The notes under the pieces: model-generated | Database searches by the model: none | What the model saw: the letters and a program-made list of their open reading frames with translations, nothing else | Told to the model about the DNA's origin: nothing | In this document: in pieces, positions 8,082 to 17,518 of the stretch | How positions within the stretch are numbered: the first letter of the stretch is position 1 | How the letters are laid out: each line of letters opens with the position of its first letter | From: Bradyrhizobium elkanii USDA 76 | GTDB taxonomy: Bacteria > Pseudomonadota > Alphaproteobacteria > Rhizobiales > Xanthobacteraceae | Assembly (NCBI RefSeq): GCF_023278185.1 | Contig: NZ_CP066356.1 | Span: forward strand, 7,804,001 to 7,868,000 | Direction: 5' to 3' | DNA: 64,000 nt | Translations under genes and position numbers: made by a program

Positions 8082-9314
8082 ATGTCGATCGACTTCGAAA
8101 TCCCCGCCGAGGCCAAGGCGATCCGCGAGAAGGTTCGCAAATTCGTGCACGACGAGTGCATTCCGGCGGAAAAGGAACTCGACACCAAGCCGCTCGCCGA
8201 GGTGCTGGGACCGCTGCGGAAGAAGGCCCGCGCGCAGGGTCTGTGGTGCCCGTTCGTGCCCAAGGAGTATGGCGGTATGGGGCTCGGCCCGCTCGCCAAC
8301 GCGCTGGTGCAGATGGAGCTCGGCGAAAGCATGCTCGGCGCGCTCTCGATGAACACGCAGGGACCGGACGACGCCTCGATGATGACGATCCTGGCGCACG
8401 GCACCGAGTACCAGAAGGAAAAATTCCTCAAGCCCCTGCTGAACGGCGACAAACGCATCTGCTTCTCGATGACGGAAAAGGCCGCCGGCGCCGACGCCAC
8501 CGGCATGCAGACCACGGCGGTGAAGGACGGCAACGAGAACTACATCCTCAACGGCGAGAAATGGTTCTCCTCGTCGGCGAGCGTCGCCGATCTCGCGCTG
8601 GTCATGGCGAAGACCGATCCGAACGCGCCGCGCCACAAGCAGTATTCGACCTTCATCGTCGAGCTGCCCAACCCCGGCTACCGCATCAAGCGCAACGTCG
8701 CCAACATGGCGATCGAGGGACCGCATGACGACGTGATCCATGGCGGCCACTCCGAGATCGAGATCAAGGATCTGAAGGTGCCCGCCGACAATCTGCTCGG
8801 CGGCGAAGGCAACGGCTTCAACATGGGGCAGCATCGCCTCGCCTATGGCCGGCTGCGCCACGGCATGCACAACGTTGCCAAGGCGCAGCGCGCGCTCGAC
8901 ATGGCGGCAGCCCATGTCACCAAGCGTTCGACCTTCGGCCAGCTGCTGGCCGACCGCCAGGCGGTGCAGTTCATGCTCGCCGACTGCGCGAGCGAGCTCT
9001 ATATCGGCCGGCTGATGCTGCTGCACATCGCCTACAAGGCCGAGAAGGGCCTCGACATCCGCCAGGAGAACTCGATCGCCAAGATCTTCCACGCCCATAT
9101 GGTGCACAAGGTGATCGACACCGCGATCCAGCTCCACGGCGCGCTCGGCTTCAGCCAGGATACGCCGCTGGCGAAATGGTACACCCAGGTGCGCTCGCAG
9201 CGGCTGGTCGACGGCCCCGACGAGGTGCACAAGTGGAAGATCGGCAAGAACGTCATCAAGGCGTTCCGCGAGCACGGCACCACGGCGTCAGCGGCGGGCG
9301 GGGATCTGCTGTAA
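8082..9314 (+). CDS. Acyl-CoA dehydrogenase family protein
   Basis: This 410-residue FAD enzyme would oxidise an acyl-CoA to the 2,3-enoyl-CoA, passing electrons to electron-transfer flavoprotein. The N-terminal helical domain (MSIDFEIPAEAKAIREKVRKF), the middle beta domain with CFSMTEKAAGADATGMQT (FAD-binding) and NGEKWFSSSA, and the C-terminal domain with IQLHGALGFSQDTPLAKWYTQ are in the usual order. The start at 8082 is preceded by GAGGAAG; an in-frame Met at 8010 has no ribosome binding site. The HGALGFSQDTPLA segment resembles the ACAD10/11 branch, so the substrate may be unusual, but this is inference. It diverges from the dehalogenase gene with 122 bases between starts, so the two may share control. 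Confidence 0.9.
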   Translation: MSIDFEIPAEAKAIREKVRKFVHDECIPAEKELDTKPLAEVLGPLRKKARAQGLWCPFVPKEYGGMGLGPLANALVQMELGESMLGALSMNTQGPDDASMMTILAHGTEYQKEKFLKPLLNGDKRICFSMTEKAAGADATGMQTTAVKDGNENYILNGEKWFSSSASVADLALVMAKTDPNAPRHKQYSTFIVELPNPGYRIKRNVANMAIEGPHDDVIHGGHSEIEIKDLKVPADNLLGGEGNGFNMGQHRLAYGRLRHGMHNVAKAQRALDMAAAHVTKRSTFGQLLADRQAVQFMLADCASELYIGRLMLLHIAYKAEKGLDIRQENSIAKIFHAHMVHKVIDTAIQLHGALGFSQDTPLAKWYTQVRSQRLVDGPDEVHKWKIGKNVIKAFREHGTTASAAGGDLL

Positions 9315-9344
9315 CCGGCGGCAGCGCGCAGCGCCCACAACTCG

Positions 9345-9432
9345 GTCATTGCCGGGCTTGACCCGGCAATCCATCGCGCAAAGAGATTCTCTCGAAGGTG
9401 ATGGATGCGCGGGTCAAGCCCGCGCATGACGA
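9345..9432. repeat. Palindromic repeat family 2, copy 1
   Basis: GTCATTGCCGGGCTTGACCC...GCAATCCATC is followed by an inverted GGATGCGCGGGTCAAGCCCGCGCATGAC arm. A second copy lies between groES and groEL (34377-34474). It follows the acyl-CoA dehydrogenase stop and precedes a convergent gene, where the hairpins could end transcription from both sides. Confidence 0.75.
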
Positions 9433-9452
9433 GCGGAGATCAGCGGCCGAAC

Positions 9453-10778
9453 CTAGCCGCTCGCCGCAAACAGCTCCCAAGTCCCGGGCAGTCCCTTCAG
9501 CTCGAACGCGCCGCGCTCGGCGAATTTCAACCCGGCGCCCGCGACCAGATCGGTCACCACGCGTGACACCAGCACCTCGTTCGAGCCGCATTGCGACATC
9601 ACGCGCGCCGCGGCGTGTACCGCTATGCCGCCGATATCCGCCCCCCTCACCTCGATCTCGCCGGTGTGCAGGCCTGCTCGCACCGGCAGGCCGATCTGCC
9701 GCGCGGCCGAGCCGAACGCCAGCGCACAGCGCACGGCGCGGCCGGGACCGTCGAAGGTCGCCAGAATGCCGTCGCCAGTGCTCTTCACCAGATGGCCGCG
9801 ATGGCGGCCGACCATCTGCTGCGCGAGTTGATCGTGATCGTCGAGCAGACGTCGCCAACGATGGTCACCCATCGCCGCGGCACTGCGAGTGGAATCCACG
9901 ATGTCAGTGAACAGCACGGTCGCAAGCACACGGTCGAGCTCGGCATCACCACCATCGCGATGGCCGGTGACGAATTCCTCGACATCGCCGAGCATCGCCT
10001 CGGTCTCGCCGACCCAATAGTAGTGATCGCAGCCCGGATATTCCACGTATTTCGCGCCGGGGATCGAGCCCGCGACGGCACGGCCGAGCGCCACGGGAAC
10101 GCGGGCATCGCCGGTCCGATGCAGGACCAGCGTCGGAGTCTGGAGCATCGGCAGGATCGTCGTGACGTCGATCGCGCGATTGAGAACCAGCAGCGTCCGC
10201 AACGCTCCCGGACTGCTCGACAGCCGCTCGAATTTCGCGATCTGCGCGATCACTTCTGCATTCGCTGCCTGGCTCGGCGCGACAGTCTTGACCGTGTCGC
10301 CAGAACCCCAGTTCTGCACGATCTCGTCGCAGCGCAGCTGCCACAAATCGTCCGGCAGGCGATCCTTCGAGCGGGCAAAACTGCCAAGCAGAACGAGATG
10401 CGAAACGCGGTCCGGGTAGGTCGCTGCAAACAGCACACTCATCGGACAGCCCTCGGAGAAGCCGAACAACACTGCCTTCGTGGAGCCGATGGCGTCCATG
10501 ATGGCCCGGACGTCGTCCATGCGCTGCTCGAGCGAGGGCGCGCCGGTCATCCGATCCGACAATCCCTGTCCGCGTTTGTCGAAGGTCACGACCCGGGCGA
10601 AGCGCGACAGGCGGCGCAGCACGGCGGTGTAGCCGGGCATCTCGTGCATGAACTCGATATGCGTGAACAAGCCGGGGACAAGGATGATGTCGACAGGACC
10701 GTCGCCCATCACCTGATAGGCGATGCTCGCGTCGGCGCTTTGCGCGTAGTGCGTCTCGGGCAGTCTGAAATCGGTCAT
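9453..10778 (-). CDS. Alpha/beta hydrolase fused to class III adenylate/guanylate cyclase
   Basis: Residues 1-275 form an alpha/beta hydrolase with an oxyanion segment VPGLFTHIEF, nucleophile Ser108 (FGFSEG), and an acid/histidine region DARVPVALGR and GCDHYYW. Residues 285-441 form a class III nucleotide cyclase domain with metal-binding Asp292 (FTDIVDST) and Asp336 in KSTGDGILATF, with Lys332 beside it, and AGLHTGEIEVRG. The usual Asn of the VNxAAR motif is His here (AVHAAARVM), which I have the impression is common in this hydrolase-linked branch. The fusion suggests that a small-molecule ester or lipid controls cAMP synthesis. There are no membrane segments. The gene stands alone, followed on its strand by a palindromic repeat. 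Confidence 0.9.
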   Translation of the reverse strand: MTDFRLPETHYAQSADASIAYQVMGDGPVDIILVPGLFTHIEFMHEMPGYTAVLRRLSRFARVVTFDKRGQGLSDRMTGAPSLEQRMDDVRAIMDAIGSTKAVLFGFSEGCPMSVLFAATYPDRVSHLVLLGSFARSKDRLPDDLWQLRCDEIVQNWGSGDTVKTVAPSQAANAEVIAQIAKFERLSSSPGALRTLLVLNRAIDVTTILPMLQTPTLVLHRTGDARVPVALGRAVAGSIPGAKYVEYPGCDHYYWVGETEAMLGDVEEFVTGHRDGGDAELDRVLATVLFTDIVDSTRSAAAMGDHRWRRLLDDHDQLAQQMVGRHRGHLVKSTGDGILATFDGPGRAVRCALAFGSAARQIGLPVRAGLHTGEIEVRGADIGGIAVHAAARVMSQCGSNEVLVSRVVTDLVAGAGLKFAERGAFELKGLPGTWELFAASG

Positions 10779-10824
10779 TCGAAGGCCCCCGGGCGCGCCA
10801 TTGTCGCCGCTGCGGCCGGATCGA

Positions 10825-12102
10825 TCAACCCTTCTCCGCCTCCACCGCCTGCCAGGCGATGTCGCGGCGGCAGAATCCGTCCGGCCATTTGATCCGATCG
10901 ACAGCCTGATAGGCGCGGTCGCGCGCCTCGGTGACCGTCTTGCCCATCGCGCAGACGTTCAGCACCCGCCCGCCATTGGCGATGATTGCGCCATCCTTGG
11001 CCACCGTGCCGGCGTGGAAGATCTCGACGCCCTCGACCTTGGCGGCGTCATCGAGGCCATCGATCCGCGCGCCCTTGATGTAGTCGCCGGGATAGCCCTT
11101 CGCCGCCATCACCACCGTCAGCGCCGGGTCCGGATACCAGCGCAGATCGAAGTTCTTCAGTTGCCCGTCGATGGAAGCGAGCAGCGCCGGCACGATGTCC
11201 GACATCATCCGCAGCATCAGCACCTGGCACTCGGGATCGCCGAAGCGGACATTGTATTCGAACAGTTTTGGGCCCTGCGCGGTCAGCATCACGCCGGCAT
11301 AGAGCACGCCCTTGAACGGCGTGCCGCGGCTCTTCATCCCGGCAACCGTCGGCAGGATGATCCGCGCCATGATCTGGTCGTGCACCTCGCCCGTCACGAA
11401 CGGCGTCGGCGAATAGGCGCCCATGCCGCCGGTGTTCGGCCCCTTGTCGTGATCGAACACCCGCTTGTGGTCCTGCGCCGAGGCCAGCGGGATTGCGGTC
11501 TCGCCGTCGCACAGCGCGAAGAAGCTGATCTCGCGGCCCGAGAGGAATTCCTCGATCACGACCTCGGCGCCGGCCGAGCCGAACGCGCCCTCGAACATCA
11601 TCGCGATCGCGGCCTCGGCCTCGGGCAGCGTCTGTGCCACCACGACGCCCTTGCCGGCGGCAAGCCCGTCGGCCTTGACCACGATCGGCGCGCCCTGGGC
11701 GCGGACATAGGCCACCGCGTCCTTCGCGTTGTCGAAGCGGCGATAGGCGCCGGTCGGAATGTCGAACTCGCTGCAGAGGTCCTTGGTGAAACCCTTCGAG
11801 CCCTCGAGCTGGGCGGCCTGCCGGCTCGGCCCGAACGCCTTGATGCCTTCAGCGGCGAGGTCGTCGACGATCCCGGCGGCGAGCGGCGTCTCCGGTCCGA
11901 CCACCACCAGATCGACCGCATGGCCCCGGCAGAATTCGATCACCGCAGCATGGTCGGCGACGTCGAGCGCGACGCATTCGGCCTCGCGCGCGATCCCGGC
12001 ATTGCCCGGCGCGCACCAGAGTTTCGCCACCAGCGGGGATGCGGCGATCTTCCACGCCAGCGCATGTTCGCGGCCACCGGAACCGAGCAGGAGGATGTTC
12101 AT
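10825..12102 (-). CDS. purD: Phosphoribosylamine-glycine ligase (GAR synthetase)
   Basis: PurD joins phosphoribosylamine and glycine using ATP in purine synthesis. The 425-residue protein starts [20 protein letters not shown], typical for PurD. It has the ATP-grasp region [19 protein letters not shown] (about residues 136-154) and the catalytic stretch FNTRFGDPE-like segment, seen here as [11 protein letters not shown]. Length is normal. It is divergent from xseA with 165 bases between the start codons, a space that must contain both promoters. Confidence 0.97.
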   Translation of the reverse strand: MNILLLGSGGREHALAWKIAASPLVAKLWCAPGNAGIAREAECVALDVADHAAVIEFCRGHAVDLVVVGPETPLAAGIVDDLAAEGIKAFGPSRQAAQLEGSKGFTKDLCSEFDIPTGAYRRFDNAKDAVAYVRAQGAPIVVKADGLAAGKGVVVAQTLPEAEAAIAMMFEGAFGSAGAEVVIEEFLSGREISFFALCDGETAIPLASAQDHKRVFDHDKGPNTGGMGAYSPTPFVTGEVHDQIMARIILPTVAGMKSRGTPFKGVLYAGVMLTAQGPKLFEYNVRFGDPECQVLMLRMMSDIVPALLASIDGQLKNFDLRWYPDPALTVVMAAKGYPGDYIKGARIDGLDDAAKVEGVEIFHAGTVAKDGAIIANGGRVLNVCAMGKTVTEARDRAYQAVDRIKWPDGFCRRDIAWQAVEAEKG

Positions 12103-12267
12103 CTGTGTCGCCGATCAGAGGGGTTGTAACGCCATTTCGTCCGGTTTAGCACGCTCCCGAACCGCAGCAACACGCGGTTCGATCAGATGTGGATATGTGA
12201 TTCGACGCCTGAAACGCGGCGCCCGGACCTTGCACACGGGGTCGAAAACCCCGATTCTATAGATCAG

Positions 12268-13890
12268 ATGACCGCTGCTCCGAATCTCGTCAACGCGCCT
12301 GAATTCACCGTCTCGGAACTCTCCTCCGCCCTGAAGCGGACGGTGGAGGACCGCTTCGGCCATGTCCGTGTCCGCGGCGAGATTTCCGGCTTTCGCGGCC
12401 CGCATTCCTCCGGCCACTGCTATTTCGCGCTGAAGGACGAGAGCGCCAAGATCGAGGCCGTGATCTGGAAGTTCGCCCATGCCCGGATGCGCTTCAAGCC
12501 GCAGGAAGGGCTCGAGGTCATCGCCACCGGCAAGCTGACCACCTACCCGAACTCCTCGAAGTACCAGATCGTCATCGATTCGCTGGAGCCGGCCGGCGTC
12601 GGCGCGCTGATGGCGCTGATGGAGGAGCGCAAGAAGAAGCTCGCCGCCGAAGGCCTGTTCGACGAGGCCCGCAAGCAGCTTTTGCCCTGGCTGCCCGAGG
12701 TGATCGGCGTCGTCACCTCGCCCACCGGCGCCGTGATCCGCGACATCCTGCACCGGCTGGAGGACCGCTTCCCCCGCCGCGTCCTGGTCTGGCCGGTCAA
12801 GGTGCAGGGCGACGGCTCGGCCGAACAGGTCGCGGCCGCGATCCGCGGCTTCAACGCGCTGCCGGAGGGCGGCCGGATTCCACGGCCTGATCTGCTCATC
12901 GTCGCGCGCGGCGGCGGCTCGCTGGAGGACCTCTGGTCGTTCAACGAGGAGATCGTGGTCCGCGCCGCGGCCGAGAGCCATATCCCGCTGATCTCGGCGG
13001 TCGGCCACGAGACCGACATCACGCTGATCGACTTCGTCGCCGACAAGCGCGTGCCGACGCCGACCGCCGCCGCCGAAATGGCGGTGCCGGTGCGCAGCGA
13101 GCTGTTCGTCGAGGTCCAGGCGCTCGCCCGCCGCACCATGGTGTGCTGGCAGCGCGCCCAGGAGGCCCGCCGCACCGAGCTGCGCGCCGCGGCGCGGGCG
13201 CTGCCCGCGGCGCATGAACTGCTGGCGATCCCGCGGCAGCGGCTCGATCATCTCGCAGCAGGCTTGCCGCGCGGGCTGAAGGCCAATACGCACGCGCATT
13301 TCCGCCGCTTTGCCGCCAGCAGTTCGCGCCTCACCATCGGCGTGCTGCGCGGCCAGGTCGCGCATGCGCGGCAGCGGCTCACCGCATCCGGCGAGCGCAT
13401 CACGCTGTCGGCGCGCGCGCTGCTGCATCGCCGCCGCGAGCGCTTCAGCGGGCTCGAGATCCGGCTCAAGGCCTCGAAGCTTGCCAATGCCAAGGCCCAG
13501 CGCAACGCCATCGCCCGCGATCTCGAGCGCACCCACCGCCTCGCCGAGCGCGCCCGGCGCGCGCTGGTGACGACGATGCAACGGCTCGAGGCACGTGTCG
13601 CCCATAGCGGACAACTGCTGTCGGCGCTGTCCTATCGCGGCGTGCTGGCGCGCGGCTTTGCGCTGGTGCGCGATGCGCACGGCCACGCCCTGCATTCCGC
13701 GGCAGCGGTCGGCCCGAACGCCGGCCTGTCGATCGAGTTCGCCGATGGCCGCGTCGCCGCCACCGCGAATGCCGATCAGCCCCCGGCAACGGTAGCGCCC
13801 GACAGCCAGCCGAAGCCTCAGCCCCGTGAGGCGAAACCCGCGGCGCCGAAGCGCGTCACCAAGCCGGTCGATCAGGGCAGCTTGTTCTGA
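12268..13890 (+). CDS. xseA: Exodeoxyribonuclease VII large subunit
   Basis: XseA is the catalytic subunit of the bidirectional single-strand exonuclease VII, working with XseB (not in this window). The 540-residue protein begins with an OB-fold domain ([31 protein letters not shown]), followed by the nuclease domain with [35 protein letters not shown] and [17 protein letters not shown], then a long Arg/Ala-rich coiled-coil and a C-terminal stretch ending in GSLF. I placed the start at 12268 (MTAAPNLV), where the OB fold begins shortly after; the upstream in-frame ATG at 12187 would add 27 unlikely residues. A palindromic repeat follows the stop. Confidence 0.95.
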   Translation: MTAAPNLVNAPEFTVSELSSALKRTVEDRFGHVRVRGEISGFRGPHSSGHCYFALKDESAKIEAVIWKFAHARMRFKPQEGLEVIATGKLTTYPNSSKYQIVIDSLEPAGVGALMALMEERKKKLAAEGLFDEARKQLLPWLPEVIGVVTSPTGAVIRDILHRLEDRFPRRVLVWPVKVQGDGSAEQVAAAIRGFNALPEGGRIPRPDLLIVARGGGSLEDLWSFNEEIVVRAAAESHIPLISAVGHETDITLIDFVADKRVPTPTAAAEMAVPVRSELFVEVQALARRTMVCWQRAQEARRTELRAAARALPAAHELLAIPRQRLDHLAAGLPRGLKANTHAHFRRFAASSSRLTIGVLRGQVAHARQRLTASGERITLSARALLHRRRERFSGLEIRLKASKLANAKAQRNAIARDLERTHRLAERARRALVTTMQRLEARVAHSGQLLSALSYRGVLARGFALVRDAHGHALHSAAAVGPNAGLSIEFADGRVAATANADQPPATVAPDSQPKPQPREAKPAAPKRVTKPVDQGSLF

Positions 13891-13900
13891 TTTTCTCTGG

Positions 13901-13947
13901 AGCATGATCTCTCCGGAAAACCGCTGCGCACTTTTCCGGATCATGCT
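13901..13947. repeat. GCATGATC...GATCATGC palindrome (family 4), possible bidirectional terminator
   Basis: AGCATGATCTCTCCGGAAAA is followed, after ten bases, by CTTTTCCGGATCATGCT, its near complement, giving a strong hairpin between the convergent xseA and hydrolase genes. A related copy is at 57994-58063. Confidence 0.7.
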
Positions 13948-14778
13948 TTAGCGCGACAGCCACTCCGCGACTTGCTTCTGCGCGTCCTTGCGCGCGCCGG
14001 TATCGGTGCCGATGTGACCGCGCTCGGCGATCTCGGCATCGGAGGTCGCGACCGCGTGCAGCGGCAGGTTGGGTCGGTCGAAGTCGTGGTAGGCCTCGGG
14101 ATACACCACGATCCGCGCCAGCGCGCTGCGGCCGCGGGCGCCGTCGACCATCTGGTGGCAGGCCGATGACGATGTCACGTCGTCGCGCGCGCCGATCAGG
14201 ACCAGCGTCGGCACCCGCGCGCTCCAGCCGAGGCCGAACGAGGCGCGGCAATCCGGATAGAACGCGACCGCCGAGCGAAAATCCGGCTCGACGCTGCGCG
14301 ACCACAACTGCGGCCGCACCGCCCACAGCAGGGCGGCGGCGCCGTTGCCCCAGCCGATCAGGCTGATGCGGCGCTTCGCCACCCATTTCTGCTGCACCAG
14401 CCACTGCCGCGCCGCGTTGATGTCAGCGACCCGCGCGCGGCGGGTCTGGACCTGATGCTCCCTGATGCGGCACTGCGGACCGAGCTCGCGCGAGCCGTAG
14501 CTGTCCGGCAGCAGCACCGCATGGCCGCTCGTCAGCAATTGCTCGGCCCAGTCGCGATAGCGCGGCAGGACCGGCTCGGACCGGCCGGCGAGACCGCCGC
14601 AGCCATGCAGCGCGATCACGGTCGGGAACGGGCCGTCGCCATCGGGCCGGTAGAGCTGCGCGTGCAGCGTGACGTTGCCTTCGGGGATCTCGACCTGATG
14701 CGGGGCCGGGAGTGGCGCCGCGGCCGCGGCCGGTGCGGCAAGCATGGCGAGGAGCATGAAAACTGGCTTGAGGCGCAT
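13948..14778 (-). CDS. Secreted dienelactone-hydrolase-like protein lacking the nucleophile
   Basis: The 276-residue product begins with a clear signal peptide (MRLKPVFMLLAMLAAPAAAAA), which decides the start at 14778 over an upstream in-frame ATG at 14925. The mature part has the alpha/beta hydrolase order of the dienelactone hydrolase family: YRPDGDGPFPTVIALHGCGG, then the nucleophile elbow, then LIGARDD and EAYHDFDRP with the expected Asp and His. At the elbow the sequence is IGWGNGAA, so the residue that should be Ser or Cys is Gly144. This would abolish hydrolysis unless another residue serves. Two cysteines (60 and 103) may form a disulfide in the periplasm. Substrate unknown. The gene is convergent with xseA. 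Confidence 0.85.
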   Translation of the reverse strand: MRLKPVFMLLAMLAAPAAAAAPLPAPHQVEIPEGNVTLHAQLYRPDGDGPFPTVIALHGCGGLAGRSEPVLPRYRDWAEQLLTSGHAVLLPDSYGSRELGPQCRIREHQVQTRRARVADINAARQWLVQQKWVAKRRISLIGWGNGAAALLWAVRPQLWSRSVEPDFRSAVAFYPDCRASFGLGWSARVPTLVLIGARDDVTSSSACHQMVDGARGRSALARIVVYPEAYHDFDRPNLPLHAVATSDAEIAERGHIGTDTGARKDAQKQVAEWLSR

Positions 14779-14964
14779 CCGATCCGGCCGGCTCGTTATG
14801 GCGTCGCAAACACAGCGGACCACGGCCGCAAGGCTACCATGCGCCTCCGCCGCCAAATCATCACAAGTCGGTGGTTTAACGGGCGGACATGACACCCTAT
14901 CTGTGATAGACGGTTTCATCGACATCCAGATGGCCTCGTTGGAGGCAAGGCGGAGAGTTCAATC

Positions 14965-15192
14965 GTGCTGAACAAGTTCGGTCCCTCGGGCCATGGCGAA
15001 GCGCAGGTGCAATATCTCGACGGCGATTTCCGCGTGATCTCGCCCGGCACCTTTGTGCGCTGTGCCATCACCGACGTCCGGATTCCGCTCGACGAGCTGA
15101 AGTATTGGAGCGTCGATCTGCAGGAAGCCTACGCCACCCCGACCGCCGTGCTGCAGCGCCACCATCCCGGCGTCCTCAAGCCGCAGGCCTAG
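14965..15192 (+). CDS. DUF2093 domain protein
   Basis: This 75-residue protein fits the DUF2093 family of small alphaproteobacterial proteins, with a QVQYLDGDFRVISPGTFVRCA core, PLDELKYWSVDLQEAYATP and a short Pro/Ala tail. One conserved Cys is visible. The start is GTG at 14965, preceded by CGGAGAG; no ATG is available at the right place. No function is established. It lies between the divergent hydrolase gene and the convergent lpxK and is probably expressed alone. Confidence 0.85.
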   Translation: MLNKFGPSGHGEAQVQYLDGDFRVISPGTFVRCAITDVRIPLDELKYWSVDLQEAYATPTAVLQRHHPGVLKPQA

Positions 15193-15206
15193 GCTCAAGG
15201 CCGGGT

Positions 15207-16229
15207 TCATTTGGAGAGCCTCCTGTCCCGCGCCCTGAACAGCTGATCGGCCACCAGGCGCCGCAGCGCGTCGCCATCATCGAATTGCAGCGTCACCGCG
15301 AACGGCACGATCGCCTGTGCCCAGGCCGGCATCCCGTCCGGACCACGCAACCGCGCGAGATCCTTTTCCGTCGTCACCGGCGTCAGGGCGTCGCCACGCG
15401 CGTCGGCAACGAGCGCTTCGATCTCCTCCTTCGTGAAGGCATGATGATCGGCGAAAGCCTTGCTGCGCACGACGTCGACGCCGCTTGCGCGCAACGTGTT
15501 GAAGAAGCGCGCGGGATCGCCGATGCCGGCAAAGGCGAGCGCACGCGTTCCGCTCAGCGCCGCCAGCGAAGCCTGGTCCGGCTTCAGATGCGCCGACAGC
15601 ACCGGCTTGCCGCGGGACGCCAGATCGGCCGCGATGCTTTGCGCCGCGCTCCCCTCGCCGACCACGATCAGCGCGTCGGTCCGTTCCAGCTGCGGCACCA
15701 GCGGCGCGCGCAACGGTCCGGCCGGAATCACGCGGCCATTGCCAATGCCGCGCGTGCCGTCGATCACGATCAGGCAGACATCCTTCGCCACCGAGGGATT
15801 CTGGAAGCCGTCATCCATCAGGATCACGCTGGCGTCCTGCGCGCGCGCCAGCGCCAGGCCTGCGGCGCGGTCGCGCGACACCACGACTGGCAAGCTCGCC
15901 GCCATCATCAGCGGCTCGTCGCCGACATCGGCCGCCGTGTGGCTGCCCCGATCGACCTTGACCGGGCCGCCGAGCCTGCCGCCATAGCCGCGGCTCAGCA
16001 CCACCGGCCGCTCGTCGATTTCGCGCAGCAATTTTGCCAGCGCCAGCACCGTCGGCGTCTTGCCGGCGCCGCCGACATGGTAATTGCCGACGCAGATCAC
16101 GGGAATGCCGGCATCGACGCCGGATTGCCGCATCCGCCGTGCGGCGACCGCGCCGTAAAGCGCGGCGAGCGGTTGGAGCAGTTGCGATGTCCAAGACGAC
16201 GGCCGGTGCCAGAAGGCCGGCTCACGCAT
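15207..16229 (-). CDS. lpxK: Tetraacyldisaccharide 4'-kinase
   Basis: LpxK phosphorylates the 4' position of the lipid A precursor at the inner membrane. The 340-residue protein has an N-terminal membrane-associated helix (around LLQPLAALYGAVAARRM), the P-loop VGNYHVGGAGKTPTVLALAKLL, and SRGYGGRLGGPVKVD and DDGFQNPS, which are signatures of this kinase. It overlaps kdtA by 8 bases and is the last gene of the minus-strand operon that starts at pmbA. The coupling fits the pathway: LpxK makes lipid IVA, which KdtA then glycosylates. Confidence 0.96.
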   Translation of the reverse strand: MREPAFWHRPSSWTSQLLQPLAALYGAVAARRMRQSGVDAGIPVICVGNYHVGGAGKTPTVLALAKLLREIDERPVVLSRGYGGRLGGPVKVDRGSHTAADVGDEPLMMAASLPVVVSRDRAAGLALARAQDASVILMDDGFQNPSVAKDVCLIVIDGTRGIGNGRVIPAGPLRAPLVPQLERTDALIVVGEGSAAQSIAADLASRGKPVLSAHLKPDQASLAALSGTRALAFAGIGDPARFFNTLRASGVDVVRSKAFADHHAFTKEEIEALVADARGDALTPVTTEKDLARLRGPDGMPAWAQAIVPFAVTLQFDDGDALRRLVADQLFRARDRRLSK

Positions 16230-17508
16230 TGGCGGCTCCCATCTCGAGCCGCAACTGCAACAGATAGGGCTCGAGAGCGGTCACCGTGCGCTCCAGCGCG
16301 CCACCGAGCTGTTCGACGACGCGCTCGGAGGCCGCCAGCGACGTGTCGCGGGCCGCGGAATCGGCAAGGAACTGGCCGAGCTGCTTGACCAGCGCTTCCC
16401 GATCATCGGCGCGGCGCGCGCCGCCGGCGCGATCGAGCGCCTCATAGACATCGGTGAAGTTGAACACGTGCGGGCCGTGCACGATCGCCGCGCCAAGCTT
16501 GATCGCCTCGATCGGATTCTGGCCACCATGCGCGACCAGCGAGCCGCCCATGAACACGATCGGCGCGAGGCGATAGAACAGGCCGAGTTCGCCCATCGTG
16601 TCGGCGACATAGATATCCGTCGTCGCGACCGGAAGGTCCTCATGCGAGCGCAGGCCGGGGCGCAGGCCGGCCTCCGTCACCAGCCGCGCCACCGCCTCGC
16701 CGCGCGCGGCGTGCCGCGGCACGATCACTGTGAGCAGGCCGGGGAAGAATCCGGCGAGCGACTTGTGCGCCTCGATCAGGATCTCTTCCTCGCCGGGATG
16801 GGTCGAGGCGGCGACCACGATGGCGCGGCCGCGCGTCACCGACATCAGCCGCTCCAGCTTGGCCGGATCGGCCGGCGGCGCCGCGACGTCGAGCTTGAGG
16901 TTGCCGGTGACGACGACGTTGTGGCTGCCGAGCGCGGCAAAGCGTTCGGCGTCGGTGTTCGACTGCGCGAGGCAGATGTCGAACCGGCCGAGCAGCGCGC
17001 CGATGGTGTTGGAGACCCGGCGCCAGCGCGGGAACGAGCGCTGCGACATCCGCCCGTTGATCAGCACCATCGGAAGCCGCCGCGCGGCGCTCGACAGGAT
17101 CAGGTTCGGCCACAAATCGGATTCGATGAACAGCGCCAGCGACGGATGCCAGTGATCAAGGAAACGCGTCACATAACGCGGCGAGTCATACGGCACGTAT
17201 TGATGGATCACGTCGGGCGGAAAGCGCTTGGCGACGATCGCGGCCGAGGTCACCGTGCCCGAGGTGAGCAGGATGCGCAGATTGAGCGCGCGTAGCCGCT
17301 CGATCAGCCCGGCCGCCGCCAGCACCTCGCCGACGCTGGCGCCGTGAATCCACACCAGCGGGCCCTGCGGCCTGGTATCGGCGCTCACGCCGCGCCGCTC
17401 GCCGACGCGTTCGGGATCTTCCTTGCCGAGCTTGAGCCGCCGCTTGATCAGGGCAGGCGCGAGCGGCACCATCGCGGACGACAGCTTGCGGTACACACGC
17501 AACGTCAT
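16222..17508 (-). CDS. waaA: 3-deoxy-D-manno-octulosonic acid (Kdo) transferase
   Basis: KdtA/WaaA transfers Kdo from CMP-Kdo to lipid IVA. The 428-residue protein starts MTLRVYRKLSSAMVPLAPAL, a membrane-anchoring helix. It has the catalytic HGASVGE (Glu61), LLTSGTVTSA and, in the C-terminal GT-B domain, MGGSLVAHGGQNPIEAIKLG. The start at 17508 is chosen because upstream in-frame residues overlap the acyltransferase gene and do not look translated. The gap to the DUF374 gene is 10 bases and the overlap with lpxK 8 bases, so the three are almost certainly one transcript. Confidence 0.95.
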   Translation of the reverse strand: MTLRVYRKLSSAMVPLAPALIKRRLKLGKEDPERVGERRGVSADTRPQGPLVWIHGASVGEVLAAAGLIERLRALNLRILLTSGTVTSAAIVAKRFPPDVIHQYVPYDSPRYVTRFLDHWHPSLALFIESDLWPNLILSSAARRLPMVLINGRMSQRSFPRWRRVSNTIGALLGRFDICLAQSNTDAERFAALGSHNVVVTGNLKLDVAAPPADPAKLERLMSVTRGRAIVVAASTHPGEEEILIEAHKSLAGFFPGLLTVIVPRHAARGEAVARLVTEAGLRPGLRSHEDLPVATTDIYVADTMGELGLFYRLAPIVFMGGSLVAHGGQNPIEAIKLGAAIVHGPHVFNFTDVYEALDRAGGARRADDREALVKQLGQFLADSAARDTSLAASERVVEQLGGALERTVTALEPYLLQLRLEMGAANA

Positions 17509-17518
17509 CGGTAGCGAG

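Noticed and set aside
12115..13944. 609-residue minus-strand frame opposite xseA
   Set aside because: It mirrors xseA codon periodicity, is extremely rich in Arg, Gln, Asp and Ala, and has no recognisable domain.
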